Of a stretch of 64,000 nt of DNA, positions 1 through 8,099 are shown piece after piece. This DNA comes from Novosphingobium sp. ZN18A2 (GTDB taxonomy: Bacteria; Pseudomonadota; Alphaproteobacteria; Sphingomonadales; Sphingomonadaceae). The notes under the pieces are model-generated. The model was not told where the DNA came from. It did no database searches and saw only the letters and a list, made by a program, of their open reading frames with translations. Numbering within the stretch: position 1 is the stretch's first letter; every line of letters begins with the position of its first letter. The stretch is from the NCBI RefSeq assembly GCF_036784765.1, contig NZ_CP136651.1, forward strand, positions 3,050,001 to 3,114,000. The letters run 5' to 3'. Made by a program: the position numbers and the translations under genes.

Positions 1-614
1 GGTCGGATGGCGGAACGCCGCCTTCGGCGCTTCCGGTAACGCATGAGGCGTTCCTCGCTTCGATAGATGGCCAGGGGCCCCTGCTGTGTCATTCGGCGGT
101 GATGTACCGGCGCGACGCGGTGCTTGCCGTGGGCGGATACCATGCCGCTTTCCGGCACTGCGAGGATCTTGACCTGTGGCTGCGGCTTTCATCGCTCACC
201 AGGATCGCCAACCTGCCCGAATACCTTTTGCGCTATCGCCGTTATGACGAGCAGGTGTCGAACCGCCATGCGACCGAACAGCAGATCGGCGCGGCGGTTG
301 CCCGCATGGCCTGGCGCGAACGGCAGGCCGGGCGCCCCGATCCGACCGCGCATATCGACCGCCTCCCCCCGATCGACGATCTGGACCGACTGTTCGGCCG
401 CGAGGGCGTGGCAAGGGAAGTGCGGGCCACCCTGGTTCCCACGCTGCGTTATTCGCGCGAGGCGCTGCGCGACCGGGGCTTCGATATCATCGTGCGCTAT
501 TTGCGCGAGGGCGGCCGGCATGACGGTATGTGGCGCACCGTTGCCCGCCTCTTGCGGTTCGGCCTGCCGACGCGCGCCGCGCGGCTGGCAACCATGCTGG
601 CGTTCGCCCGATGA
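1..614 (+). CDS. Glycosyltransferase family 2, C-terminal part (5' end outside window)
   Basis: The frame is open from the left edge (first full codon at base 3) to TGA at 612-614, so about 203 C-terminal residues are visible and the nucleotide-sugar-binding N-terminal half is missing. HSAVMYRRDAVLAVGGY followed by EDLDLWLRL is the usual GT-A family 2 pattern; the ED pair lies in the acceptor/catalytic-base region. Such enzymes transfer a sugar from a nucleotide donor at the cytoplasmic membrane face. The stop overlaps the start of the flippase gene (ATGA), and that gene overlaps a GT14 gene, so the three look co-translated in a polysaccharide locus. The sugar cannot be told. A GTG at 99 is not the true start, because plausible coding sequence continues upstream. 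Confidence 0.85.
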   Translation, partial: SDGGTPPSALPVTHEAFLASIDGQGPLLCHSAVMYRRDAVLAVGGYHAAFRHCEDLDLWLRLSSLTRIANLPEYLLRYRRYDEQVSNRHATEQQIGAAVARMAWRERQAGRPDPTAHIDRLPPIDDLDRLFGREGVAREVRATLVPTLRYSREALRDRGFDIIVRYLREGGRHDGMWRTVARLLRFGLPTRAARLATMLAFAR

Positions 615-2140
615 CGAATCCCGAACAGCCGGGCGCCACGCCGGACGGGGGACGCGAAGCGGCGGTGATGAGCGTGCGCGGCGCGGCCGTGTGGGCGATG
701 TCCGGGCAATACATCTCGTTCGGTATCCAGTTCGTTTCGTCCGTTCTGATATCGCGATTCTTCCTGGCACCGGCGGAAGTGGGGCTGTTCTCCATCGCGA
801 TGGCCGCCGCGCTGCTCGCCTCGGTACTGCAGGATTTCGGCCTCGTTCGCTATATCGCGTCGCTGCCGGTCGTGACGCCGGACGAGATCAAGCGTTGCAG
901 CTCGGTTTCGGTCACGTTCTCGCTGCTCGTCGCGGGATCGATCGCACTCACGGCATTCCCGATGGCCCGCGCCTATGGCCATCCGGACCTGATGCCGATC
1001 ATGCTGATCATCGCCTGCAGCTATCTGTTCAATCCGTTTTCCGTGGTGCCGATGGCGCTGCTTGGCCGCACGATGTCGTTCCACAGCCATTTCGCCATCA
1101 ACGTAAGCGGCGCGGTGGCGCAGGCCGTTGTGGCGCTGGCTTTGGCCGCGATGGGCTTTTCGGCATTCTCGCTGGCCTGGGGCACGCTGGCCTCCGGAAT
1201 GGCGCGGGGCCTTGTGGCGCAAGTGATCCGCCCTGCCCTGCCGCTGCCGTTCAGCCTGAAGGGCACGCGCAGCGTGATCGGCGCGGGCTCTCGCCTTTCG
1301 TCGCTCTATCTTATCGGCGCGCTGGGCAACCGCACGCCGGACATGGTCGTGGGCAAGATCCTGGGACTGATCGCGGTCGGGCTTTACAGCCGGGCGGCCA
1401 GCTTGTCCGAACAGTTCCGCATCCTGATTTCCGGCGCGATCGGCAGCGTGTTCTTTCCCGCGTTCGCGCGAATCCGCGACCGGGGCGAATCGCTTGCCCC
1501 CGCTTACCTGCGCGTCTGCGCGGGCTATTCGGCGGTCATCTGGCCAGGCATGGCAGGGCTGGCGATGGCGGCAGAGCCGATCGTGCGGATGCTCTACGGT
1601 CCGAAATGGGCAGGTGTTTCGCCGCTGCTCTCGCTGATCGCGATCATGGATATCCTGCTGATCTCCCTGCCCCTGGCCAACGACATTCCCATCCTGCTTG
1701 GCCGCCTGAACCGGCTGACCGTCTACAACGTGATAGACACCACGATGTCCATAGCGCTGCTGGTTGCCGGGTCGATGCTGGGCGGCGTGGAAGGCGCGGC
1801 CGCATCGCGCCTTGTCTATGCGGTGGCGTGGATTGCGCTTTACGCCCGGTTCCTGCAGTCGCTGATCGGATTTTCGCCGCGCGACCTGCTGACGATCTAT
1901 GCCAAGAGCACGCTGGCCACGGCTGCCGCGATCCTGCCGATGACGCTTGTCTATACGTTGCTTGTGCCGCCCGATGCGATTGACTTCTTCACGCTGGCGG
2001 CGGCATCGGCCGCTGGCGTCGTGCTGTGGTTTGTTACGCTGGTGGTCACGCGCCATCCCGCGCTGCACGATCTGCTGGCATTGTCTGAGGCGCTGCCCAT
2101 GGTCGGCCCGATCGGTCGCCGCCTTTTGCGGTACGTGTGA
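611..2140 (+). CDS. Wzx-type polysaccharide/oligosaccharide flippase (MOP superfamily)
   Basis: This 509-residue, strongly hydrophobic protein has repeated long membrane segments. The N-terminal region (VWAMSGQYISFGIQFVSSV, then SRFFLAPAEVGLFSIAMA) is typical of the polysaccharide-transport branch of the MOP superfamily. Such proteins flip lipid-linked sugar repeat units from the cytoplasmic to the periplasmic face. ATG 611 was chosen because it overlaps the upstream stop by ATGA; a longer frame from 530 would run far into the glycosyltransferase gene. The 3' end overlaps the next glycosyltransferase start. Family assignment is firm; the sugar repeat carried is unknown. Confidence 0.87.
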   Translation: MTNPEQPGATPDGGREAAVMSVRGAAVWAMSGQYISFGIQFVSSVLISRFFLAPAEVGLFSIAMAAALLASVLQDFGLVRYIASLPVVTPDEIKRCSSVSVTFSLLVAGSIALTAFPMARAYGHPDLMPIMLIIACSYLFNPFSVVPMALLGRTMSFHSHFAINVSGAVAQAVVALALAAMGFSAFSLAWGTLASGMARGLVAQVIRPALPLPFSLKGTRSVIGAGSRLSSLYLIGALGNRTPDMVVGKILGLIAVGLYSRAASLSEQFRILISGAIGSVFFPAFARIRDRGESLAPAYLRVCAGYSAVIWPGMAGLAMAAEPIVRMLYGPKWAGVSPLLSLIAIMDILLISLPLANDIPILLGRLNRLTVYNVIDTTMSIALLVAGSMLGGVEGAAASRLVYAVAWIALYARFLQSLIGFSPRDLLTIYAKSTLATAAAILPMTLVYTLLVPPDAIDFFTLAAASAAGVVLWFVTLVVTRHPALHDLLALSEALPMVGPIGRRLLRYV

Positions 2141-3012
2141 GCGCCGCCATGCGGATGGCCTATCTGGTTCTGGCGCACGAAAAGCCCGCGCAACTGCGCC
2201 TGCTGATCGACCGCCTGCTGGCCGGTGATCACGGCGACATCGTGGTTCTCCACGTCGATCGCAGTTCTGCCCTGTGGCGCAGCGGCGAATGCGCCGACCT
2301 GGCAATCCGCCCCCGCGTGCACCTTGTTGCCGATCCGGTCTCCGTGCGCTGGGCGCACTGGAGCCAGGTGGCGGCCATCCATCGCATATGCACGCGCGCG
2401 CTTGAGGTCGGGTTCGACCATGCGCACCTGATCAGCGGCGTCGACTGGCCGGTCGCCGCGCGAGACGAGATCGCGCGGCGCATTGCCGCGGACGGCAACC
2501 GCACCTGCTATCTTGAGGCAAAGCCGGGCGTCATGGCTGAACGGATGCAGACCCGCCGGCTCGATTCCCGTTGGCTGCGCGTCGATCCGGAAAGGGACCG
2601 GCTCGCCTATGCGGCCTGTTGGGAATTGCGCCGCGTCTCGCGCTGGATCGATGCCGTGCTGCCCGCACGCACGCAGCCGTTCGGCCAATGGCACAAGGGT
2701 TCGAGCTGGTGGTCCATGCCGGCGGACGCGATGCGCGCGATCATGGCCGACGTATCGCGTGTATTGGCGAGCGGGCGCCTGACGGGCACCCAATGCGCCG
2801 ACGAACACCTGATCCAGACGATTGCAGCGCGAAAGTTCGGTGACCGATTGGCCCCTACTATGCGGTTCATCGACATGCCTTCGGGCCAATCCAGCCCGCG
2901 CACGTTGCTGCGCGCCGACGCGCCTGCCATCGCGGCAAGCGGGGCGTGGTTCGCGCGCAAGGTCGATGCCGGCGCGGACGATTTCTTCCTGCGTGGGTTC
3001 GCACAAGGCTGA
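2137..3012 (+). CDS. Glycosyltransferase family 14 (core-2/I-branching type)
   Basis: This 291-residue protein begins with AYLVLAHEKPAQLRLLIDRL and has VVLHVDRSS, then RWAHWSQV and LISGVDWPV. These match the beta-1,6-N-acetylglucosaminyltransferase-like GT14 family, whose bacterial members occur in polysaccharide clusters and act in the cytoplasm without a metal-binding DxD motif. The GTG at 2137 overlaps the upstream TGA (GTGA); an ATG at 2149 is an equally possible start that loses four residues. The gene ends the three-gene sugar-polymer unit. Donor and acceptor cannot be inferred. Confidence 0.8.
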   Translation: MSAAMRMAYLVLAHEKPAQLRLLIDRLLAGDHGDIVVLHVDRSSALWRSGECADLAIRPRVHLVADPVSVRWAHWSQVAAIHRICTRALEVGFDHAHLISGVDWPVAARDEIARRIAADGNRTCYLEAKPGVMAERMQTRRLDSRWLRVDPERDRLAYAACWELRRVSRWIDAVLPARTQPFGQWHKGSSWWSMPADAMRAIMADVSRVLASGRLTGTQCADEHLIQTIAARKFGDRLAPTMRFIDMPSGQSSPRTLLRADAPAIAASGAWFARKVDAGADDFFLRGFAQG

Positions 3013-3098
3013 TCGCATCCGGCCCGCAAGCCGCGATTCGACCAGCGACATGGCCGTTATCGCCAATTCGGTGTAATCTCCCCGGCGGGAGACAAGAG

Positions 3099-4064
3099 AT
3101 GCCGATCAATCCACTGCTCGCCAAGGCTGCGGCAGCGGCCTTCCCGCTTCTGGCGGCCTATCCGATGACTGCGTTGCAGGACGCGGCGCCCGACGCATCG
3201 CAGACCGAAATCGTCCAGGCCGACCAGGACATCAACGCAAGGCTTACCGTCCCGGTGCACATATCGGGAAAGGGGCCGTACCGGTTCCTCATCGACACCG
3301 GGGCAGAGCGCACCGTGCTGGCCCGTTCCGTGGCGACGCAACTGGGCCTTGCGCCCACGTCGCAGGGCACGCTCATGAGCATTGCGGGCGTGAAGCCCGT
3401 GGACATCGTGGACGTTCGCGAAATCAACCTTGGCCGCCGCACCTTTTACGACCTTTCCGCGCCGCTGCTCGATTCGTCGGACATGGGCGCGGACGGGATC
3501 ATCGGGCTCGACAGCCTGCAGGGCCAGCGCGTGCTGCTGGATTTCGACAACAACCGCATGGCGATTGGCGACGCGCACGATCTGGGCGGCAACTATGGCT
3601 ATGAAATCGTCGTGCGTGCGCGGCGCAAGTCCGGCCAGTTGATCATGACCAACGCGCGGATAGACGGCGTGCACACGCAGGTCATCATCGATACCGGCGC
3701 GGAAATGTCTGTCGGCAACATTGCGCTGCAGGATGCCCTGCGCAAGCGCCACGAACAGGTGAAGACGCAGCTTATCGCGGTAACTGGCCAGCAGATAACC
3801 GCGGATCTCGGCTTTGCGCGTCGCGTCGAGCTGGGCGACCTCACCATTTCCAACACCGTCATTGCCTTTGCCGATGCCCCGCCATTCAAGCGGCTGGGCC
3901 TGCGCAAGAAGCCCGCCCTGCTGCTGGGAATGGCGCAACTGCGCCTGTTCCACCGGGTTGCGATAGACTTCGATAGCCGCAAGGTGATGTTCGACCTGCC
4001 CGCCAGCGCGATCGATCCATTCAAGCGCAACCTGGGCTCGCGCCTGCTCGACACCGGATACTGA
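3099..4064 (+). CDS. Two-lobed retropepsin-like aspartic protease, probably exported
   Basis: The 321-residue protein has an N-terminal hydrophobic stretch (about residues 5-25) resembling a signal peptide. Two copies of the aspartic-protease active-site motif follow: FLIDTGAERTVL (Asp66) and VIIDTGAEMSVG (Asp198). Each is followed by an IIGLD or LLGMA segment typical of the family. Retropepsins normally act as homodimers with one DTG per chain, so this chain could form a complete site by itself, as in pepsin. The ATG at 3099 is preceded by GAGACAAGAG; the frame is open further upstream but that part has no signal peptide. Substrate unknown. Clan assignment is firm, export is inferred. Confidence 0.82.
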   Translation: MPINPLLAKAAAAAFPLLAAYPMTALQDAAPDASQTEIVQADQDINARLTVPVHISGKGPYRFLIDTGAERTVLARSVATQLGLAPTSQGTLMSIAGVKPVDIVDVREINLGRRTFYDLSAPLLDSSDMGADGIIGLDSLQGQRVLLDFDNNRMAIGDAHDLGGNYGYEIVVRARRKSGQLIMTNARIDGVHTQVIIDTGAEMSVGNIALQDALRKRHEQVKTQLIAVTGQQITADLGFARRVELGDLTISNTVIAFADAPPFKRLGLRKKPALLLGMAQLRLFHRVAIDFDSRKVMFDLPASAIDPFKRNLGSRLLDTGY

Positions 4065-4091
4065 TTTCCGCGTTTAAGGGCACATGACTCA

Positions 4092-4358
4092 AGGGTCAGG
4101 ACCTATTAATTGCACCTTCGGGGTTTGAGGCAAAATGGCCTGGCGCAAGGCGGATAGGCGCAGGAATAGTGGTTCTATTTCAAGACTCTCCAACGCAGCG
4201 CCGGGCCATTTTGGTCAAATCCCTGTGGGACGCCGGAATGGCTTCCATCTCGAACCGAAAGGCGCTTGCAAAGGCAACCAGCCTTCGCGGCGCGCCTTTC
4301 GGCCCGATATGTTCGCCATTCCGGCGCCTCGAAGGTGCAATTAATAGGTCCTGACCCT
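4092..4358. mobile_element. Non-coding inverted-repeat element with nested hairpins (MITE/REPIN-like)
   Basis: A 29-bp perfect inverted repeat (4092-4120 with 4330-4358) bounds a 267-bp non-coding stretch that fills the gap between the protease and Atm1 genes. Inside are further inverted repeats: 4131-4146 with 4198-4213 (15 of 16 pairs), 4231-4242 with 4315-4326 (12 of 12), and within the latter 4256-4265 with 4292-4301 (10 of 10). One strand could thus fold into a closed outer stem carrying two arms. Short reading frames inside do not look like protein genes. No target-site duplication is clear. The outer end begins AGGGTCAGGACCT. Mobility is inferred from architecture. Confidence 0.75.
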
Positions 4359-4393
4359 AGGCAAACCGCCCCAAGAGCCTATCTGGACGGGTA

Positions 4394-6214
4394 ATGCCGC
4401 CAGATACCGCCACCGATCCCGACGCCCGCCACGACGGCTGGGGCACGCTGAAGCGTTTCCTTCCCTATCTCTGGCCACGCGAACGGCCGGAGCTGCGCTG
4501 GCGCATCGTCGTCGCGGTCATCCTGATCCTTGCCACCACCGGCACGCAACTTGGCCTGCCGTTCCTGCTCAAGTGGGCGGTCGACGCAATGAACGTGACC
4601 GGGCCGCGCGTGATGCAGCTCGCGATGCTGACGGTGCTGGCTTACGCGGCGGGCCGCTTCGGAGCGGTGGCGTTCAACAACCTGCGCAACATCGTGTTCG
4701 AGCGCGTGGGACAGGACGCGACCCGCGCGCTGGCGGAAAACGTGTTCGTCCAGCTTCACAAGCTGTCGCTGCGCTTCCACCTTTCGCGCCGCACGGGCGA
4801 AGTGACCAAGACGATAGAACGCGGCACCAAGAGCATCGACACGATGCTCTATTTCATGCTGTTCAACATCGCGCCCACGGTTCTGCAACTCGCGGCCATC
4901 GCGGTGATCTTCTACCTTGGTTTCGGCTGGACGCTGGTGGGCGCGACCGCGCTTTCCATCGTCGCCTATATCTGGCTGACGCGAACGATCACCGAATGGC
5001 GGACCAAGCTGCGCGCCGAGATGAACCGGCTGGACGGGCACGCACTGGCGCGCGCGGTCGATTCGCTGCTCAATTACGAGACGGTGAAATATTTCGGCGC
5101 CGAAGAGCGCGAACACCGCCGCTATGCCGAAGCGACCGACGCCTATGCCAATGCGGCGGTGAAGAGCGAAAACAGCCTGGGCCTGCTCAACATCGCGCAG
5201 GCGCTGGTCACCAATCTGCTGATGGGCGGCGCGATGGCGCTTACCGTCTATGGCTGGTGGCAGGGCAAGTACAGCGCGGGCCAGCTGGTGTTCGTGCAGG
5301 CGCAGCTGACGCAGCTTTTCCGCCCTCTGGACATGCTGGGCATGGTCTATCGCACGATCCGGCAGGGGCTGATCGACATGGCCGCGATGTTCGCGCTGAT
5401 CGATACGGACATCGAGGTGAAGGACGCGCCCGGCGCCCCGGCGCTGGTGGTGCGCCGCCCCTCGCTCGCCTTCCAAGACGTGTGGTTCGGTTATGACGAG
5501 GATCGCACCATCCTGCACGGCCTCAGCTTCGAGGTCGAGGCGGGTACGCGCGTCGCGCTGGTCGGCCCGTCGGGCGCGGGCAAGTCCACCATCGCGCGGC
5601 TGCTGTTCCGCTTCTACGATCCGTGGCGCGGACGCATCTGCATCGACGGGCAGGACATTTCGCGCGTTACGCAGGAATCGCTGCGCGCCGCCATCGGCAT
5701 CGTTCCGCAGGACAGCGTGCTGTTCAACGACACCATAGGCTACAACATCGCCTATGGCCGCGACGGGGCGACGATGCTGGACGTGGAACAGGCGGCAAAG
5801 GGCGCGGCAATCGCCGATTTCGTCAACCGCCTGCCGCAGGGTTACAATACCGAAGTGGGCGAGCGCGGGCTGAAACTTTCGGGCGGCGAGAAGCAGCGCG
5901 TGGCGATTGCCCGAACGCTGGTGAAAAACCCGCCGATCATGATGTTCGACGAAGCGACGAGCGCGCTGGACACCCGCACCGAGCAGGACATCCTGACGAC
6001 GCTGCGCAGCGTGGCCGAGCATCGCACCACGCTTTCCATCGCACACCGCCTTTCGACCGTGGTCGATTCGGATCGCATCCTTGTGCTCGACCAGGGCCGC
6101 CTCGCCGAAAGCGGCAGCCATGCCGAATTGCTGCGCCAGCGTGGGCTCTATGCCGAAATGTGGGCCAGGCAGGCATCGGAAGGCGATTCGGTTGCCGAAG
6201 GGACAGTGGACTAG
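4394..6214 (+). CDS. atm1: Atm1/HMT1-type ABC exporter (fused permease and ATPase)
   Basis: The 606-residue half-transporter works as a homodimer in the inner membrane. A six-helix permease domain spans about residues 35-330. The ATPase domain carries Walker A GPSGAGKST (about 391-399), signature LSGGEKQR (about 495), Walker B IMMFDEATS (about 515) and an H-loop IAHRLST (about 549). The N-terminus and the segment SENSLGLLNIAQAL closely resemble NaAtm1 of Novosphingobium aromaticivorans, which exports glutathione conjugates and metal-glutathione complexes and is related to mitochondrial Atm1. ATG 4394 follows GGACGGGTA. The gene starts 35 bases after the inverted-repeat element, which may therefore sit within its promoter or leader. 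Confidence 0.93.
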   Translation: MPPDTATDPDARHDGWGTLKRFLPYLWPRERPELRWRIVVAVILILATTGTQLGLPFLLKWAVDAMNVTGPRVMQLAMLTVLAYAAGRFGAVAFNNLRNIVFERVGQDATRALAENVFVQLHKLSLRFHLSRRTGEVTKTIERGTKSIDTMLYFMLFNIAPTVLQLAAIAVIFYLGFGWTLVGATALSIVAYIWLTRTITEWRTKLRAEMNRLDGHALARAVDSLLNYETVKYFGAEEREHRRYAEATDAYANAAVKSENSLGLLNIAQALVTNLLMGGAMALTVYGWWQGKYSAGQLVFVQAQLTQLFRPLDMLGMVYRTIRQGLIDMAAMFALIDTDIEVKDAPGAPALVVRRPSLAFQDVWFGYDEDRTILHGLSFEVEAGTRVALVGPSGAGKSTIARLLFRFYDPWRGRICIDGQDISRVTQESLRAAIGIVPQDSVLFNDTIGYNIAYGRDGATMLDVEQAAKGAAIADFVNRLPQGYNTEVGERGLKLSGGEKQRVAIARTLVKNPPIMMFDEATSALDTRTEQDILTTLRSVAEHRTTLSIAHRLSTVVDSDRILVLDQGRLAESGSHAELLRQRGLYAEMWARQASEGDSVAEGTVD

Positions 6215-6280
6215 CGCGCAACAGCGGCTATCCATGGCGTTCCGTACAGACGCGCAACGCCTTCCCGAAGGATCAGAAGA

Positions 6281-7621
6281 CTGACCGCACCGGCCGAGCA
6301 CCAGCCCGACCTTTTCGGCCACCCGCGCGGCCTGTGGGTGCTTGCCGCGTCAGAGTTGTGGGACCGCATCTCCTTCAAGGGGATGCAGGCGATGCTCGTG
6401 CTCTACATGGCGGGCGAACTGCTCCAGCCGGGCAAGATCGAACGGGTCGCGGGCTTCGGCGCGTTCCGCGCGGGTCTGGAGGCGATGACCGGCCCGCTTT
6501 CCGCCGAAGCGCTCGCCGCGCAGATCTTCGGGCTCTACATCGCACTCGTCACGCTCACCCCGATTGCGGGCGGCTATATCGGCGACCGGCTGACCGGGCG
6601 GCGCGTGGCGGTGACGATGGGCGCGCTGCTGATGACGGCGGGACATTTCGCGCTCGCCTTCGACCGCACCTTCCTTCCCGCGCTCCTGCTACTCGTGCTG
6701 GGGGTGGGGTTGTTCAAGGGCAACCTGACCGCCCAGGTAAAGGCGCTTTATGCCGATGGCGACCGGCGGCAGGCCGATGCCTATCAGATATATCTGATCG
6801 CGGTGAACCTGGGCGGCGTAATCGCGCCGCTGCTTACCGGCACGCTGGCCAGCGCATGGGGCTGGCACGCCGGGTTCGCGGCAGCGGGGATCGGAATGCT
6901 GGTGGGGCTTGTCACCTATCTTTCCGGATCGCGCGTTCTGCCTCCCGAACGGCCGCGCCGGATTTCCGGCCCGCGGCAGCCGCTAAGCCCCGAAGAACGC
7001 CGTCACGTTACCGGGCTTCTGTTGCTGTGGCCGTTCCTGATCGGGTTCTGGATCGCCCAGTCGCAGGTGTGGAACCTCTATAACCTGTGGGTGCGCGATC
7101 ACGTGGACCGCATGGTTGGCGGCTTCGAAGTGCCGGTGCCGTGGTTTGCATCGCTGGACAGCTTCGCGCCGGTGGTTCTGGCGCCGCTGGTGATCGGCCT
7201 GTGGCGCTGGCAGGCCCGGCTGGGAAAAGAACCGCGCCTGCTGACCAAGATGGCTCTCGGCTGCCTGTTCTTCGCCAGCGGCGCGGCGCTGTTGATGGCG
7301 GCCTCGCTTTCCGCCGACCGCGCATCGATGGCATGGCCCGTGGCGTTCCACTTCCTGTCCAACCTGGGCTGGCTGTTTTTCGTGCCGGTGGAAACCACGG
7401 TGTTCGCAGGCGAATCGCCCGAACGCTGGCGCGGCACAATGCTGGGCGTCGCATCGCTATCGGTATCGGCGGCCAGCCTGATTTCGGGCCGCATGGGCGT
7501 GCTTTACGAAGGCGTGCCGCCCGCGCAGTTCTGGGCGGTGAACGCCGCCATCGTCGGCGGCACCGGGCTGGCGCTGCTTGTGGCCGCACCGCTGCTGCGC
7601 AAGCGCCTCGCCAGCGCCTGA
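6281..7621 (+). CDS. POT/PTR2-family proton-coupled peptide transporter, probable CTG start
   Basis: About 446 residues with 12 or more predicted membrane helices. The first helix region reads DLFGHPRGLWVLAASELWDR; the family motif is ExxER-F-x-YYG, seen here as ELWDRISFKG with Asp for the second Glu. These symporters import di- and tripeptides using the proton gradient. No ATG, GTG or TTG exists in frame between the stop of the upstream gene (6214) and GTG 6338, and starting at 6338 would remove conserved sequence. CTG 6281 lies 8 bases after AAGGA (6268-6272) and is the best start. The gene follows the Atm1 gene by 66 bases and is probably co-transcribed. Family firm, start moderately sure. 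Confidence 0.85.
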   Translation: MTAPAEHQPDLFGHPRGLWVLAASELWDRISFKGMQAMLVLYMAGELLQPGKIERVAGFGAFRAGLEAMTGPLSAEALAAQIFGLYIALVTLTPIAGGYIGDRLTGRRVAVTMGALLMTAGHFALAFDRTFLPALLLLVLGVGLFKGNLTAQVKALYADGDRRQADAYQIYLIAVNLGGVIAPLLTGTLASAWGWHAGFAAAGIGMLVGLVTYLSGSRVLPPERPRRISGPRQPLSPEERRHVTGLLLLWPFLIGFWIAQSQVWNLYNLWVRDHVDRMVGGFEVPVPWFASLDSFAPVVLAPLVIGLWRWQARLGKEPRLLTKMALGCLFFASGAALLMAASLSADRASMAWPVAFHFLSNLGWLFFVPVETTVFAGESPERWRGTMLGVASLSVSAASLISGRMGVLYEGVPPAQFWAVNAAIVGGTGLALLVAAPLLRKRLASA

Positions 7622-7630
7622 GGGACAATA

Positions 7631-7670
7631 CCGCTTGGGGCCGCCCGGGGCCGCTTGGGGCCGCTTGAGC
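7631..7670. repeat. Four tandem 10-bp units (CCGCTTGGGG type)
   Basis: Immediately after the POT gene stop the unit CCGCTTGGGG occurs four times in a row with small differences (the second is CCGCCCGGGG, the fourth CCGCTTGAGC). It lies in the non-coding region between two convergent genes. No function is apparent. Confidence 0.8.
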
Positions 7671-7772
7671 GAGTCCGGCTTCGCCCGGCGGGTCTGCTAT
7701 CCGATTTTCGTCCAAAAGCGGACATTCTGGATACTGCGACATCGCGAACAGTGCGCTGGCCCACCCCCAACA

Positions 7773-7790
7773 CCTCCCCCAAGCGGGAGG
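7773..7790. repeat. REP-like palindrome, copy B
   Basis: An 18-bp near-palindrome, on the minus strand CCTCCCGCTTGGGGGAGG. It differs at one position from the copy at 9416-9433. Two further palindromes follow it, CACCGC-AG-GCGGTG (7805-7818) and CGGGCAATTGCCCG (7835-7848). The cluster lies between convergent genes and may act as a bidirectional terminator, though no T-run is present. Confidence 0.6.
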
Positions 7791-7878
7791 GGAGCGAGAT
7801 TTGCGCCACCGCAGGCGGTGTCAGATCGGGGCGGGCAATTGCCCGATGGCCCCGCCATTCAGCGCACCGTCGCGCGGT

Positions 7879-8082
7879 TTAGCGCTTGATCGCGTCAGCC
7901 TTGTGCCAGACGACCGCCTGCGCAACCTTCATGCACAGGTGTCCTTCGTCCCACGCCATGCTGGGCGAACCATACAACTGCCAGCCTTGCGCCAGCGCTT
8001 CGGACACGCGCTCGCAAAAGGCGCGGTCGTCCTTGCCGGTCAGCAGGCGATAGACCGGGCGGCCTTCGGGCGTTTGGTGCAT
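7879..8082 (-). CDS. DUF1737 family small protein
   Basis: A 67-residue protein with VYRLLTGKDDRAFCERVSEA and GWQLYGSPSMAW, the hallmark of the DUF1737 family, whose function is unknown. ATG 8082 is preferred because it leaves the family's short N-terminus; an in-frame TTG at 8103, touching the hslU stop, would add seven residues. It lies directly downstream of hslU on the same strand and may be co-transcribed with hslVU. No membrane segment or signal peptide is visible. Confidence 0.75.
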   Translation of the reverse strand: MHQTPEGRPVYRLLTGKDDRAFCERVSEALAQGWQLYGSPSMAWDEGHLCMKVAQAVVWHKADAIKR

Positions 8083-8099
8083 TCGGGCTGTTCCCTCGA

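Noticed and set aside
124..1983. Long alternative frame over the glycosyltransferase and flippase genes
   Set aside because: Composition is Arg/Pro/Ala-rich and shifted against two well-supported overlapping genes.
4135..4344. Small reading frame of 69 codons inside the inverted-repeat element
   Set aside because: It spans the hairpin arms, has no ribosome site and no protein-like pattern; the sequence is better explained by inverted repeats.
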